Shown one piece after another: positions 8,051 through 16,016 of a stretch of DNA of 43,248 bases. The stretch's first letter is position 1, and each line of letters starts with the position of its first letter. The stretch covers positions 1 to 43,248 of the forward strand of contig DLIG01000016.1 in assembly GCA_002483605.1 (NCBI GenBank), given 5' to 3'. Below the pieces are notes generated by a model that worked only from the letters and a program-made list of their open reading frames with translations, was not told the origin of the DNA and made no database searches. Made by a program: the position numbers and the translations under genes. Origin of the DNA: Sulfurovum sp. UBA7648. GTDB taxonomy: Bacteria > Campylobacterota > Campylobacteria > Campylobacterales > Sulfurovaceae.

Positions 8051-9160
8051 TTAATACTCCAATAATGTTTTGATGATATTCTCGCTGGCTTTGCCGCCGC
8101 CATACAAGTTTTTAGTTTTTGGGTTATAGTTTTTAGTTTTTGGGTTAAATGCTATTGACTTGAAACTAGAAACTATTTTTTCTTTGTCTGCACCAACCAA
8201 TACATTTGCTCCGATCTCTACAAGCTCTACCCACTCGGTTTCATCTCTGAGAGTGATGCAAGGCTTAGAGAAAAAATAAGCTTCTTTTTGAAGTCCGCCG
8301 CTATCGGTCATCACGAGTTCGCAATTATCTATCAGCCATACCATTTCCAAATATCCGACCGGATCGATTATTGTAAGATTACTGATATCCAATCTTAAAT
8401 CCTCAATTATCTTTTTAGTTCTAGGATGCAAAGGGAGTATGACTTGTTTGTCTTTTGATATTTCATTTAATGCTTCAAAAATGGCTCTAAGCCTAGTTTC
8501 GTCATCTGTGTTTTCAGCCCTGTGAATTGTACAAAGGATGAAGGATGAAGGATGAAGGATAAAGGATGAAGGTTTTTGTGCGAAGTTTTTATAAAATATA
8601 GCACCGTCTTGCATCACATCGCCTACATTTTTTATGAGTTGCTGCTTACTTGTTGACATAACAAACGGGAAGCCTTCGTTTTTGAGATTTTGCACGGCTG
8701 TATCCGTAGGACAAAAGAGTATATCGCTTACTCTGTCTGTGAGTATGCGATTAACTTCTTCTGGCATCTTCATATTAAAGCTTCTGAGTCCTGCTTCGAT
8801 ATGAGCCAATTTTATATGCAGTTTGCTAGCCACTATCGCTCCTGCCAAAGTAGAATTTGTATCGCCGTACACAACCATCCAATCAGGTTTTTCGCTCAGT
8901 GCCACCTCTTCGATACGCTCTATCATCTGTCCCGTCATGGCACCGTGCGATTTTCCGCCGATACCTAGAAAATAATCTGGTTTTGGTATCTGCATCTGAT
9001 CAAAGAATATATCGCTCATATTGGCATCATAATGCTGTCCTGTATGCACTATGACTTCTTCAATACTTCTGCCTTCTGCCTTCTGCCTTCTTACTTCTCT
9101 ACTTACAGATCCTGCCTTTATAAACTGGGGTCTGGCACCCAATATGGTTAGGATTTTCAT
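8051..9160 (-). CDS. wecB: UDP-GlcNAc 2-epimerase family protein (WecB/WbpI) carrying heptamer-repeat inserts
   Basis: Non-hydrolysing C2 epimerase, 369 aa. Motifs: ARPQFIK (9-15), VIVHTGQHYD (36-45), VYGDTNSTL, HIEAGLRS, TIHRAENTDDE, and MTDSGGLQKEA. In the company of wbpB, wbpD and wbpE its likely substrate is UDP-GlcNAc3NAcA (WbpI role) rather than plain UDP-GlcNAc. Three regions are built from 7-bp repeats and read in frame: residues 21-32 (RRQKAEG), about 197-210 (HPSSFILHPSSF) and about 329-351 (NPKTKNYNPKTKN). They fall in presumed loops between conserved motifs, so the enzyme looks intact. Confidence 0.92.
   Translation of the reverse strand: MKILTILGARPQFIKAGSVSREVRRQKAEGRSIEEVIVHTGQHYDANMSDIFFDQMQIPKPDYFLGIGGKSHGAMTGQMIERIEEVALSEKPDWMVVYGDTNSTLAGAIVASKLHIKLAHIEAGLRSFNMKMPEEVNRILTDRVSDILFCPTDTAVQNLKNEGFPFVMSTSKQQLIKNVGDVMQDGAIFYKNFAQKPSSFILHPSSFILCTIHRAENTDDETRLRAIFEALNEISKDKQVILPLHPRTKKIIEDLRLDISNLTIIDPVGYLEMVWLIDNCELVMTDSGGLQKEAYFFSKPCITLRDETEWVELVEIGANVLVGADKEKIVSSFKSIAFNPKTKNYNPKTKNLYGGGKASENIIKTLLEY
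8108..8149. repeat. Heptamer array, GTTTTTA family, in wecB
   Basis: Six contiguous 7-mers forming two 21-base units: GTTTTTA, GTTTTTG, GGTTATA, then GTTTTTA, GTTTTTG, GGTTAAA. The 42 bases keep frame and encode NPKTKNYNPKTKN near the WecB C-terminus. Confidence 0.9.
8162..8175. repeat. Two-copy GAAACTA heptamer in wecB
   Basis: GAAACTA occurs twice in tandem, 12 bases beyond the GTTTTTA array. Two copies alone would be weak, but GAAACTA also opens the array at 15161-15188 in wbpE, so it is listed as part of the same system. Confidence 0.65.
8534..8572. repeat. Heptamer array, AAGGATG family, in wecB
   Basis: Five tandem copies of AAGGATG (the fourth is AAGGATA) plus AAGG. The 39 bases encode HPSSFILHPSSFIL just before the conserved TIHRAEN motif. 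This is the most regular array in the window and the best candidate for slippage. Confidence 0.95.
9066..9100. repeat. Heptamer array, CTTCTGC family, in wecB
   Basis: Three perfect copies of CTTCTGC followed by CTTCTTA and CTTCTCT. It encodes RRQKAEG in the loop between the first helix and the second strand of WecB. Confidence 0.92.
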
Positions 9161-10269
9161 CTTATTATCTCCTCATATACCTTTGTTAACTTCGCTTCTT
9201 CAATGCCCCAGTTATATTTTTCTGTTACGGCTTTTTTGCCGTTAGCTCCCATCTTTTGAGCTTCACCCTGATGTGCCATGATATAATTAATTGCATCGGC
9301 GATCTCATCCGGGCTTAGGGGATCTACACATATTCCGCATTTTGCATTCTGGATAATCTCTTGCCATAAAGGTATGTTTGACGCAATCACCGGGATCCCT
9401 GCTGCCATATACTCAAACATCTTCACGGGCAGCGCATCTTGATAATTAATAATAGGGTGAAGTGTCACAATTCCGGCTTTTGAACGGCTCAATATTTCGC
9501 TTATTTCGCTTCTTCCGACAAAACCAAGCTCATTTACCTTGCTCCATCCGGCATATTTTTTTACTTCATTTTCCACATCTTTTTCTACAAATTTTCCTGC
9601 CAGATTTAATCTGACATTCTTAACACCTTCCATAGCGCGGATAAGCTCTTTGATGCCTCTTATCTTGGCGATCCCGCCTACATAGCATATCTCGTCTTTT
9701 TTTTCATTCCAAGGCGTATCGTTGCCAAGCTCTTCTAAAATAGGAAAATTATTTATATCAATACTATTTTTATTAATATTCAAAAATTTATTTCTTATGT
9801 ACGGCGTAGCTGTTATGATATAGTCAAATTTTGCAAGCGTATACTTCTCAAATATACCAAAAGCCCTTGAGATAGAAGCTCTTAAAAATGCATTTAAATA
9901 CGGTGCATTTCTCAGCTGTTTTGGCGTATCTTCATGGGCATCAAATATCACTTTTTTGCCCATTTTTTTAAGCTTTAACCCCACCGGGATAAGCTCCGGA
10001 TCGTGCATATGATATATATCGCTATTTAACTCCACGGCTTTTTGGAAAACTTTTTGCACCGTATTTGTCATGCGGGATATTCGCCCGCCGCTTTTAGCAC
10101 CGATATCAAATATATGCACTCTGTTTTTTAGCTCATTCCCATTTCCGTCCGCAACTATAAGGCTTACTTCATAATTTTTATTTTTAGCCAAAGAACTGCA
10201 CTCTTTTACAAATATTCTAGTGTCATATCTAGCATGAACTGATGTTAGGTGCGTGATCTTAATTTTCAT
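9157..10269 (-). CDS. GT4-family glycosyltransferase
   Basis: 370 aa GT-B enzyme. N-terminal acceptor domain begins KITHLTSVHARYDTRIFVKECSSLA; IYHMHDPELIPVGLKLKK marks the end of that domain; the donor domain holds VGGIAKIRGIKELIRAM and the C-terminal signature KMFEYMAAGIPVIASN. It overlaps wecB by 4 bases and the truncated glycosyltransferase remnant by 11. Likely adds one residue to the undecaprenyl-linked glycan; donor unknown. Its N-terminus is recognisably related to the remnant upstream, suggesting past duplication. Confidence 0.88.
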   Translation of the reverse strand: MKIKITHLTSVHARYDTRIFVKECSSLAKNKNYEVSLIVADGNGNELKNRVHIFDIGAKSGGRISRMTNTVQKVFQKAVELNSDIYHMHDPELIPVGLKLKKMGKKVIFDAHEDTPKQLRNAPYLNAFLRASISRAFGIFEKYTLAKFDYIITATPYIRNKFLNINKNSIDINNFPILEELGNDTPWNEKKDEICYVGGIAKIRGIKELIRAMEGVKNVRLNLAGKFVEKDVENEVKKYAGWSKVNELGFVGRSEISEILSRSKAGIVTLHPIINYQDALPVKMFEYMAAGIPVIASNIPLWQEIIQNAKCGICVDPLSPDEIADAINYIMAHQGEAQKMGANGKKAVTEKYNWGIEEAKLTKVYEEIIR

Positions 10270-10708
10270 ATGCTTTTATCCAATTTTGTATGTTATTACC
10301 CCAGCTTGAAAGAGAATTTATGATCTGTACATTTTGCATAGTTTTTTCTTTATTTAAATTGCTCAATACTTCTGTTAGTTTGCCGGCCAGCATTTCTGCG
10401 GAATCTATCTTGTGGTAATAAACCCCAAGCTCATCAAAAAGTTTGTAGGGCAACCAGCTGCCGGTTATTACTATGTTATTCGCATACAAAAACTCCTGCA
10501 TGCTTCCTGAAAAACTATCTGTTTGCAGAATGTTTATCATCACATCCGAACACAATTTTATATTCGCATTATCATCGCCTTTATCATCAGCTACAACCAA
10601 ACTTACTTCATAGTTTGTATTTGTAGCTAGAGAACTACACATTTTGATAAATATACGATTATCATATCTTGGATAAGCAGATGTTAAATGGGTTATCTTG
10701 ATGCTCAT
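10259..10708 (-). pseudogene. Glycosyltransferase remnant with an internal deletion
   Basis: The open frame is intact (about 149 aa) but too short for a glycosyltransferase. Residues 1-40 match the N-terminus of the adjacent GT4 protein (KITHLTS..RYD.RIF.K.CSSLA.N.NYEVSL.VAD), while the rest looks like the tail of another glycosyltransferase (ITGSWLPYKLFDELGVYYHKID, ending NIQNWIKAYEN). The central nucleotide-binding part is missing. I read it as a fusion left by deletion or recombination. Start ATG at 10708 is chosen for AGAGG 7 bases upstream; ATG at 10726 is in frame but lacks a site. It could still be expressed as a small protein. Confidence 0.6.
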
Positions 10709-10790
10709 TTTAATACCTCTATTCAAGTTATTGTTTATTTTAATTATAATATATCCTAAATCTTATAGTAACCATAAAAAGTTTAGAAGT

Positions 10791-11912
10791 TTATTTGGCA
10801 TACTTCAACACTTTTTCAATTATGTACAAAATTGCCTCATCGGTAAGACTTGGATATATTGGAAGGGATAAAGACTTTTCAAACAATTCATTTGCTACTT
10901 TAAAATCTTCATCTTTATATTCAAATTTATCTTTATAATAAGGATGTTTATGGACTGGTATAAAATGCACGGAAGCCCCTATGCCATTTTCTTTTAGTTT
11001 ATTATACAGTTCATCTCTATTGTTTACTTTTATTACATATAGATGCCAACTTGTTTCTCTGTCATTTTTAACACTTGGCAATATTATATTTGAGTTTTCA
11101 AATCCTTCATTATACTTTTTGGCTACTCTTGCTCTTTGTTCGCGCATCCATTCAACTTTCTTTAGTTGTTCAATTCCAAGTGATGCATTAATATCGGTAG
11201 TGTTATATTTATTGCCATTGTCAACTACTTCATAATACCAACCTCCCCCGCTATATCTATCCCAAACATCCCTGCTTATTCCATGAAGTCTATTAATTTT
11301 CATAGATTTTGCATATTCATCATTGTGTGTAGTTGCCATACCACCTTCCCCAGTAGAAAGTGTTTTTGTAGCATAAAAACTGAAGCAAGTTATATCTGTA
11401 CCATATAACCTTCCCACAAGAGTCCCCTTATATTGCGATGGCAATGCATGGGCTGCATCTTCTATTACTTTTAAATTGTATTTCTTTGCTATGGTATATA
11501 TTTCATCCATATCGCACGGCTGCCCTGCGAAATGAACTGGTATTATAGCCTTTGTTTTGGATGTGATTAGCTCTTCTATTTTAGTTACATCAATGTTGTG
11601 GGTATTTGCTTCTATATCACAAAGTACTGGAATAGCGTCAAAATATGTAACTACCTCGGCGGTAGCTATAAACGTCATTGTTGGTAATATTACCTCATCT
11701 CCTCTCTTTAGTCCTATAGCTTTTAGTGCCAAATGGAGCGCCGCTGTTGCACTATTCATGCTAACTGCATTGGATGAGCCAATATATTCATTAAATTTTT
11801 GCTCAAATTCTATAGTTTTTGGGCCCATTGTTAGCCATCCAGACCTTATTGATTCTACCACAGCATTAATCTCATCATCAGTTGTATATGTTTTATGAAA
11901 CGGTATATTCAT
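10791..11912 (-). CDS. DegT/DnrJ-family sugar aminotransferase
   Basis: 373 aa PLP enzyme. SGWLTMGPKT near the N-terminus, the IEDAAHALPSQY motif (150-161) and the PLP lysine K183 in SFYATKTLSTGEGG. It is a second or third aminotransferase in the locus, distinct from PglE and WbpE, so the glycan may contain another amino sugar; no dedicated dehydratase for it is visible besides PglF. Start ATG at 11912 is preferred because AGGGG lies 7-8 bases upstream; an ATG 24 bases earlier lies inside the preceding gene. Lower-GC codon use than the pgl genes, like its upstream neighbours to 14790. Confidence 0.9.
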   Translation of the reverse strand: MNIPFHKTYTTDDEINAVVESIRSGWLTMGPKTIEFEQKFNEYIGSSNAVSMNSATAALHLALKAIGLKRGDEVILPTMTFIATAEVVTYFDAIPVLCDIEANTHNIDVTKIEELITSKTKAIIPVHFAGQPCDMDEIYTIAKKYNLKVIEDAAHALPSQYKGTLVGRLYGTDITCFSFYATKTLSTGEGGMATTHNDEYAKSMKINRLHGISRDVWDRYSGGGWYYEVVDNGNKYNTTDINASLGIEQLKKVEWMREQRARVAKKYNEGFENSNIILPSVKNDRETSWHLYVIKVNNRDELYNKLKENGIGASVHFIPVHKHPYYKDKFEYKDEDFKVANELFEKSLSLPIYPSLTDEAILYIIEKVLKYAK

Positions 11913-12948
11913 TATTGTTCCCCTTTTTTTCAACAAGATTATTATAGATAGCTATAAACTTTCTTTTATTGTATTGTTTTGAATATTCTTTTTTTCTAAT
12001 ATCGTTAACTTCTCTTAAAAGTTTGATATCTATGTCTTGATATTTCTCCAAGCATATATTGTCCAAATTCGGCTCAATAAATCCATTAACTTTATCTAAA
12101 ATGTGTTCACAGTTTGCAGGAAGATTTGATAAAAAACATATACAATTATTTGAAATAGCTTCGAGCAAACTTATAGATGTTGCATCGCTAGATGGTATAG
12201 ATATATAAATTTTAGCCTTTTGGTACATATCATTATTTATATTAGAATCAACCCATCCTATAAAATTAATGTTCTCTTCTATGTGCAAATCTCTAGCTAA
12301 TTTCTTTAATTTCTCAGTACCGTCTCCAGTAGCCCCTATAATCAATCTCCAATCTTTATTTTTGGTAACAAATTTATTAAAAGCATAGATAATTTTTTCA
12401 ATATTATATAGAGATTTATGAAGTCTATTGGAATATATAATGTTTTCTTTTTTCGACCAATCTATCTCTTTTAACTCTATACCAAAATTTGCAACTTTAA
12501 TATCTGCATTAGGATTATATGTTTTAATTTCGTTGGCCATATATAAAGAATCTGATGTTACAATATCCACATATTTTAATACAAATTCCAACATTTTTTT
12601 AAAAATAATATTTTTTCTTGGATTAATCAGAATATCGCTGCCCCAGGCAGTTAATACTTTTGGAATTTTTATATTTTTCAATCCTAACAAAGAAATAAAA
12701 GCATAACTATTGGCTTGATGAATATGAATTATAGATGGTTTAAACTCTTTTGCTATATTTTTTATCTTATTGGCTGAAAAAAATATTTTTACCCCCAAAC
12801 TAAAATCAATTTCTATTGTATTAATATTGTATTTATCATTTGTTTTATTCGTTAAAAGTAGTATATCATCAAAATAATCTTGTATTAATGATATGTAATT
12901 ATATGTGTGGATAGTATTACTTCCTATTATTAAAAGTTTCTTATTCAT
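11893..12948 (-). CDS. GT4-family glycosyltransferase
   Basis: About 351 aa GT-B protein. N-terminal domain includes PSIIHIHQANSYAF and VLTAWGSDILINP; the donor domain includes LIIGATGDGTEKLKKLARDL, NINFIGWV and the C-terminal SSDATSISLLEAISNNCI, the GT4 EX7E-like region. Strikingly Asn/Ile/Lys rich and AT rich. It overlaps the aminotransferase gene downstream and the acetyltransferase gene upstream. ATG at 12948 follows GAGTGG; ATG at 12960 is also possible. Donor and linkage unknown. Confidence 0.82.
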   Translation of the reverse strand: MNKKLLIIGSNTIHTYNYISLIQDYFDDILLLTNKTNDKYNINTIEIDFSLGVKIFFSANKIKNIAKEFKPSIIHIHQANSYAFISLLGLKNIKIPKVLTAWGSDILINPRKNIIFKKMLEFVLKYVDIVTSDSLYMANEIKTYNPNADIKVANFGIELKEIDWSKKENIIYSNRLHKSLYNIEKIIYAFNKFVTKNKDWRLIIGATGDGTEKLKKLARDLHIEENINFIGWVDSNINNDMYQKAKIYISIPSSDATSISLLEAISNNCICFLSNLPANCEHILDKVNGFIEPNLDNICLEKYQDIDIKLLREVNDIRKKEYSKQYNKRKFIAIYNNLVEKKGNNNEYTVS

Positions 12949-13525
12949 TATTCCACTCATTATAGTACTCTTGGAATTGTTGATTATTTTTTAAAAAAAT
13001 GTTATCTACTTCTTTTGTATATCCAATAATTTTAGCTGGGGAACCATATGCAATAGCATAATTTGGAAGATCACTATTTACAAAACTATTTGCCCCAACA
13101 ATGCATCCCTTTCCTATAGTAACACCATTTGTAATAATTGCTCCAGTGCCAATAAAAGTAAATTTACCTATCTTTACTCTTCCAAGTTTGTAACCTTCGT
13201 TTTCTATACCATTGCATAAAGAGTATTTATAACCAAATAGTCTTATGCTGATGTGTGAACTATGCGTCAATATAGATACTCTTGCCGATATTTGACATCC
13301 ATCATCTATTTCCAATCCAGCGGTGCCATCGAGTATGGCATAATGACCAATATAAACATTATTTCCTAAAGTTATCTGTTTTTTATTTACAAAATCAACT
13401 GTATTACCAAATCTTGTATTTTTTGCTATATTTCCATCTGGATTGATATAAATGTTATTTAACATTCTTGGTTTGTTAATCCATTGAAAAAATCTAGCCC
13501 TAATAAACAATAATAAGTTTTTCAT
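12941..13525 (-). CDS. Hexapeptide-repeat acyltransferase
   Basis: 194 aa left-handed beta-helix protein of the WcaF/maltose-acetyltransferase type: repeated [LIV]GxxxxI units from about residue 50 (ITLGNNVYIGHYAIL) to 160 (IAYGSPAKIIGYTKE), with THSSHI as the probable catalytic-histidine region near 92. It lacks the PglD-type N-terminal domain. Probably acetylates a hydroxyl or amino group of a glycan sugar. It overlaps the flippase gene by 4 bases and the glycosyltransferase gene by several. Confidence 0.82.
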   Translation of the reverse strand: MKNLLLFIRARFFQWINKPRMLNNIYINPDGNIAKNTRFGNTVDFVNKKQITLGNNVYIGHYAILDGTAGLEIDDGCQISARVSILTHSSHISIRLFGYKYSLCNGIENEGYKLGRVKIGKFTFIGTGAIITNGVTIGKGCIVGANSFVNSDLPNYAIAYGSPAKIIGYTKEVDNIFLKNNQQFQEYYNEWNNE

Positions 13526-14790
13526 TTTATTTCCCTACATTGTAAAACTTTCAATATCCAAATGATATTATAACCCAGTACTAAGCAATTAGAAATTGTA
13601 AAAAATATTAAAGATGTATATACATTTCCTATTTTTATCCCAATATATATTGACAAACTTGTTAATATTATTAAAACAATACTTACCTTCAAAATCTTTT
13701 TTTGCATTCCAACAAGACTTGGTATAAAAGAGATTGTCGAAACTACCAGATTTAAAAGTATCCAAGGAAAAAGTATCTGAGTATAAACGCCAGCTTCTCT
13801 CCAATTTTCTCCAAATACGAATTCAAAAATTGTAGGTGCAAAGATCACTATAGCAGTCAAAGGCAAAATTATTTTTTTTATAAATGCCTTTAAAAAGCGA
13901 ATTGTAAAAGCATATGTATCTTCATTGTTATTATATAGCTCACTTACTTTTTGATTATAAACTTTAGCACTTGCATTTGAAAGTATACCTAGTGGTGCAA
14001 GAACTATTCTTGTAGCCAAAGCATAAAAACCAACTATATTAGAGCCAAAAAATACAGAAAATAAAAAAGTTGGTACATTTGAAGACAAATTGTTTAGCAT
14101 AGCGTGTGGTGCTTGAAATTTCGGAAAATTTATATATTTTTTAGCCTGGTTCATCATAGACTCTTTTGAAATTAATTTTAGTAGCTTTTTATTGTTCAAA
14201 AGTGCTTTTGCTAATCTCATGTTAGAAAAAATACTTGATAATATTTGCCCGCCCACAAGCCCAGCTGCTCCACTTTTTATAGTTCCTATAACTATTTGAG
14301 AAATTGCTAAAATAATTGATTTTATTATTGTTGCTTTTGTTATGTTAGCATAATGTTTTTTGCGATTATTCCAATATGTTAACAAATTAAAAAGTCCTAT
14401 AAAAAATATGGTTAACGGAGCAAACCAAAGCCAAGTTTCAATCTCTTTGTTATTGAATAAATTTGCAATTTCTTTACTCAGCATAGCTATAACCAAAAAA
14501 AGAAAAATGGACATAAAAGCATTTATCAAAAAACCTAAGGCAAAGATATTTATAGCATCTTTATCATCTGCAGGTACCAGCAAAGCTTGCTCATATCTTG
14601 CGCTCGAAACAACACTGATAAATCCGACAATAGCTACAAATAACGAAAATACTCCAAAATCCGCAGGTGTGTATATGCGGGTAAGCATAGGGCTTATTAC
14701 AATAGGAATTGCTTGCGCAACAGTACTTCCCGTCATAAGCGTAAGGACATTTTGTCGAAATTCGTTTTTTGGCTTAACCCTTTTCATCAT
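13522..14790 (-). CDS. wzx: Wzx-type lipid-linked glycan flippase
   Basis: 422 aa with about twelve hydrophobic helices and the family's N-terminal pattern GSTVAQAIPIVISPMLTRIYTPADFGVFSLF. MOP-superfamily polysaccharide transporter that moves undecaprenyl-PP-linked oligosaccharide to the periplasm. In Campylobacter jejuni this job is done by the ABC protein PglK, which is absent here; no Wzy polymerase was found either, so the flipped glycan is probably a finished oligosaccharide for PglB. Start ATG overlaps the wbpE TGA (ATGA). Confidence 0.9.
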   Translation of the reverse strand: MMKRVKPKNEFRQNVLTLMTGSTVAQAIPIVISPMLTRIYTPADFGVFSLFVAIVGFISVVSSARYEQALLVPADDKDAINIFALGFLINAFMSIFLFLVIAMLSKEIANLFNNKEIETWLWFAPLTIFFIGLFNLLTYWNNRKKHYANITKATIIKSIILAISQIVIGTIKSGAAGLVGGQILSSIFSNMRLAKALLNNKKLLKLISKESMMNQAKKYINFPKFQAPHAMLNNLSSNVPTFLFSVFFGSNIVGFYALATRIVLAPLGILSNASAKVYNQKVSELYNNNEDTYAFTIRFLKAFIKKIILPLTAIVIFAPTIFEFVFGENWREAGVYTQILFPWILLNLVVSTISFIPSLVGMQKKILKVSIVLIILTSLSIYIGIKIGNVYTSLIFFTISNCLVLGYNIIWILKVLQCREIK

Positions 14791-16013
14791 AAATGACTTG
14801 CTATATAATCTATCTCTTCGTCGCTTAAGTACGGATTCATAGGAAGGCTCATAATCTCATTTGCGATTATTTCAGAAATAGGGAAATCTCCTTCTTTGTG
14901 ACCAAGATAAGCGAAACACTCCTGCAGATGCAAAGGTTGCGGATAATGCACTGCTGTTGGGATATTGGTTTTTGGTTTTTGGTCGCTAGTTGTTAGCTGG
15001 TCAAGATTTGATAATCTTTGTTGCAATTCGTCTCGTTTGCCTTTGCCTAAAACTCTAATGCTATACTGCGCAAATGCACTCGTCCTGTCATCTTTTATAA
15101 TAGGGGCTATTATTTTATAATTATTTGAGGTTTGCAATATTATTTTATTATCTTCACTAGAAACTAAAAACTTCTTACTAAAAACTTTATTGTATTTATC
15201 TGCTACTTCCTGGCGAAGAGCCAAATCTGCTTTATAATATTTCAGCTTTACATTAAGCACTGCAGCCTGAATAGTATCGAGCCTTCCGCCCATACCTATG
15301 TATTTGTGATAATATCTTTTGGTTTGCCCGTGGACTCTTAGGCTTTTTATCTTGTCTGCAAGCTCATCATCGTTGGTAAAAACGGCTCCGCCGTCACCAT
15401 AGCAACCCAAAGGCTTGGCAGGGAAAAAACTGGTACACGAGATATCTCCTAAATTGCTGTCACTTTTGCCCTTATATGTACTTCCGAAACTCTGAGCTCC
15501 GTCAATAATTATTTTTATAGAGGTTGAAGAATTTTTTCCTTCTTCATTCTGCCTTCTACCTTCTACCTTATCAAGCACCGCTTGAATAGCATCCATATCG
15601 CACGGCTGGCCATACAAACTCACGGGAATTATAGCTTTTGTTTTTGGTGTGATTTTTTCTTCTATCTTTGTCGGATCAATATTATAAGTTATCTCATCTA
15701 TATCTACAAATACAGGTTTTGCGCCCAAAAATGCGATAGTCTCAGCAGTGGCGATAAATGTGAACGGCGTTGTAATGATCTCATCGCCCGGCTTTATATC
15801 CAAAGCCATCATTGCTAAAAGAAGCGCATCTGTTCCGCTGCTGCAGCTTATGGCGTGTTTGGCTCCGGTGAAATTTTGAAGAGAAAGTTCTAGCTGCGCA
15901 ATCTCTTCGCCCATGATAAAATTACATTTTCTTGCTACTGAGAGTAAAGCTTGTTCTATTTCATCTTTATAGAGATTGTGTTGATATTGCAGGTTGGCAA
16001 AATCTATTTTCAT
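14787..16013 (-). CDS. wbpE: UDP-3-keto-sugar aminotransferase WbpE-like, with three repeat-derived inserts
   Basis: DegT/DnrJ PLP enzyme, 408 aa against about 360-370 for the family. Core motifs are intact: SSGTDALLLAMMAL, TPFTFIATAETIAFLG, YGQPCDM, IIDGAQSFG, and the PLP lysine K200 in SFFPAKPLGCYGDGG. With WbpB it should convert the 3-keto sugar to UDP-GlcNAc3NA. The extra length is explained by heptamer arrays at residues about 149-159, 276-285 and 339-350, all in frame and between conserved blocks. AGGA lies 6 bases before ATG. Located 3 bases after wbpD. Confidence 0.92.
   Translation of the reverse strand: MKIDFANLQYQHNLYKDEIEQALLSVARKCNFIMGEEIAQLELSLQNFTGAKHAISCSSGTDALLLAMMALDIKPGDEIITTPFTFIATAETIAFLGAKPVFVDIDEITYNIDPTKIEEKITPKTKAIIPVSLYGQPCDMDAIQAVLDKVEGRRQNEEGKNSSTSIKIIIDGAQSFGSTYKGKSDSNLGDISCTSFFPAKPLGCYGDGGAVFTNDDELADKIKSLRVHGQTKRYYHKYIGMGGRLDTIQAAVLNVKLKYYKADLALRQEVADKYNKVFSKKFLVSSEDNKIILQTSNNYKIIAPIIKDDRTSAFAQYSIRVLGKGKRDELQQRLSNLDQLTTSDQKPKTNIPTAVHYPQPLHLQECFAYLGHKEGDFPISEIIANEIMSLPMNPYLSDEEIDYIASHL
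14965..14999. repeat. Heptamer array, TTGGTTT family, in wbpE
   Basis: TTGGTTT twice, then diverging 7-mers TTGGTCG, CTAGTTG, TTAGCTG. It encodes the low-complexity segment around TTSDQKPKTN just before the conserved TAVHYPQPLH block. QKPKTN echoes the NPKTKN made by the 8108-8149 array. Confidence 0.75.
15161..15188. repeat. Heptamer array, GAAACTA/AAAACTT family, in wbpE
   Basis: Four 7-mers: GAAACTA, AAAACTT, CTTACTA, AAAACTT. It encodes part of KKFLVSSEDN in a region lacking family conservation. Confidence 0.7.
15538..15570. repeat. Heptamer array, CCTTCTA family, in wbpE
   Basis: CCTTCTT, CATTCTG, CCTTCTA, CCTTCTA and CCTTA in tandem. The 33 bases encode VEGRRQNEEGK, inserted before the IIDGAQ strand of the aminotransferase. 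Confidence 0.9.
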
Positions 16014-16016
16014 TGT

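Noticed and set aside
8534..8572. CRISPR array
   Set aside because: The units are 7 bases with no spacers, and lie inside an intact reading frame; no cas gene is present.
13589..13804. Small minus-strand open frame inside the flippase gene
   Set aside because: Shifted frame of the same DNA with aromatic and lysine-rich low-complexity translation and no ribosome-binding site.
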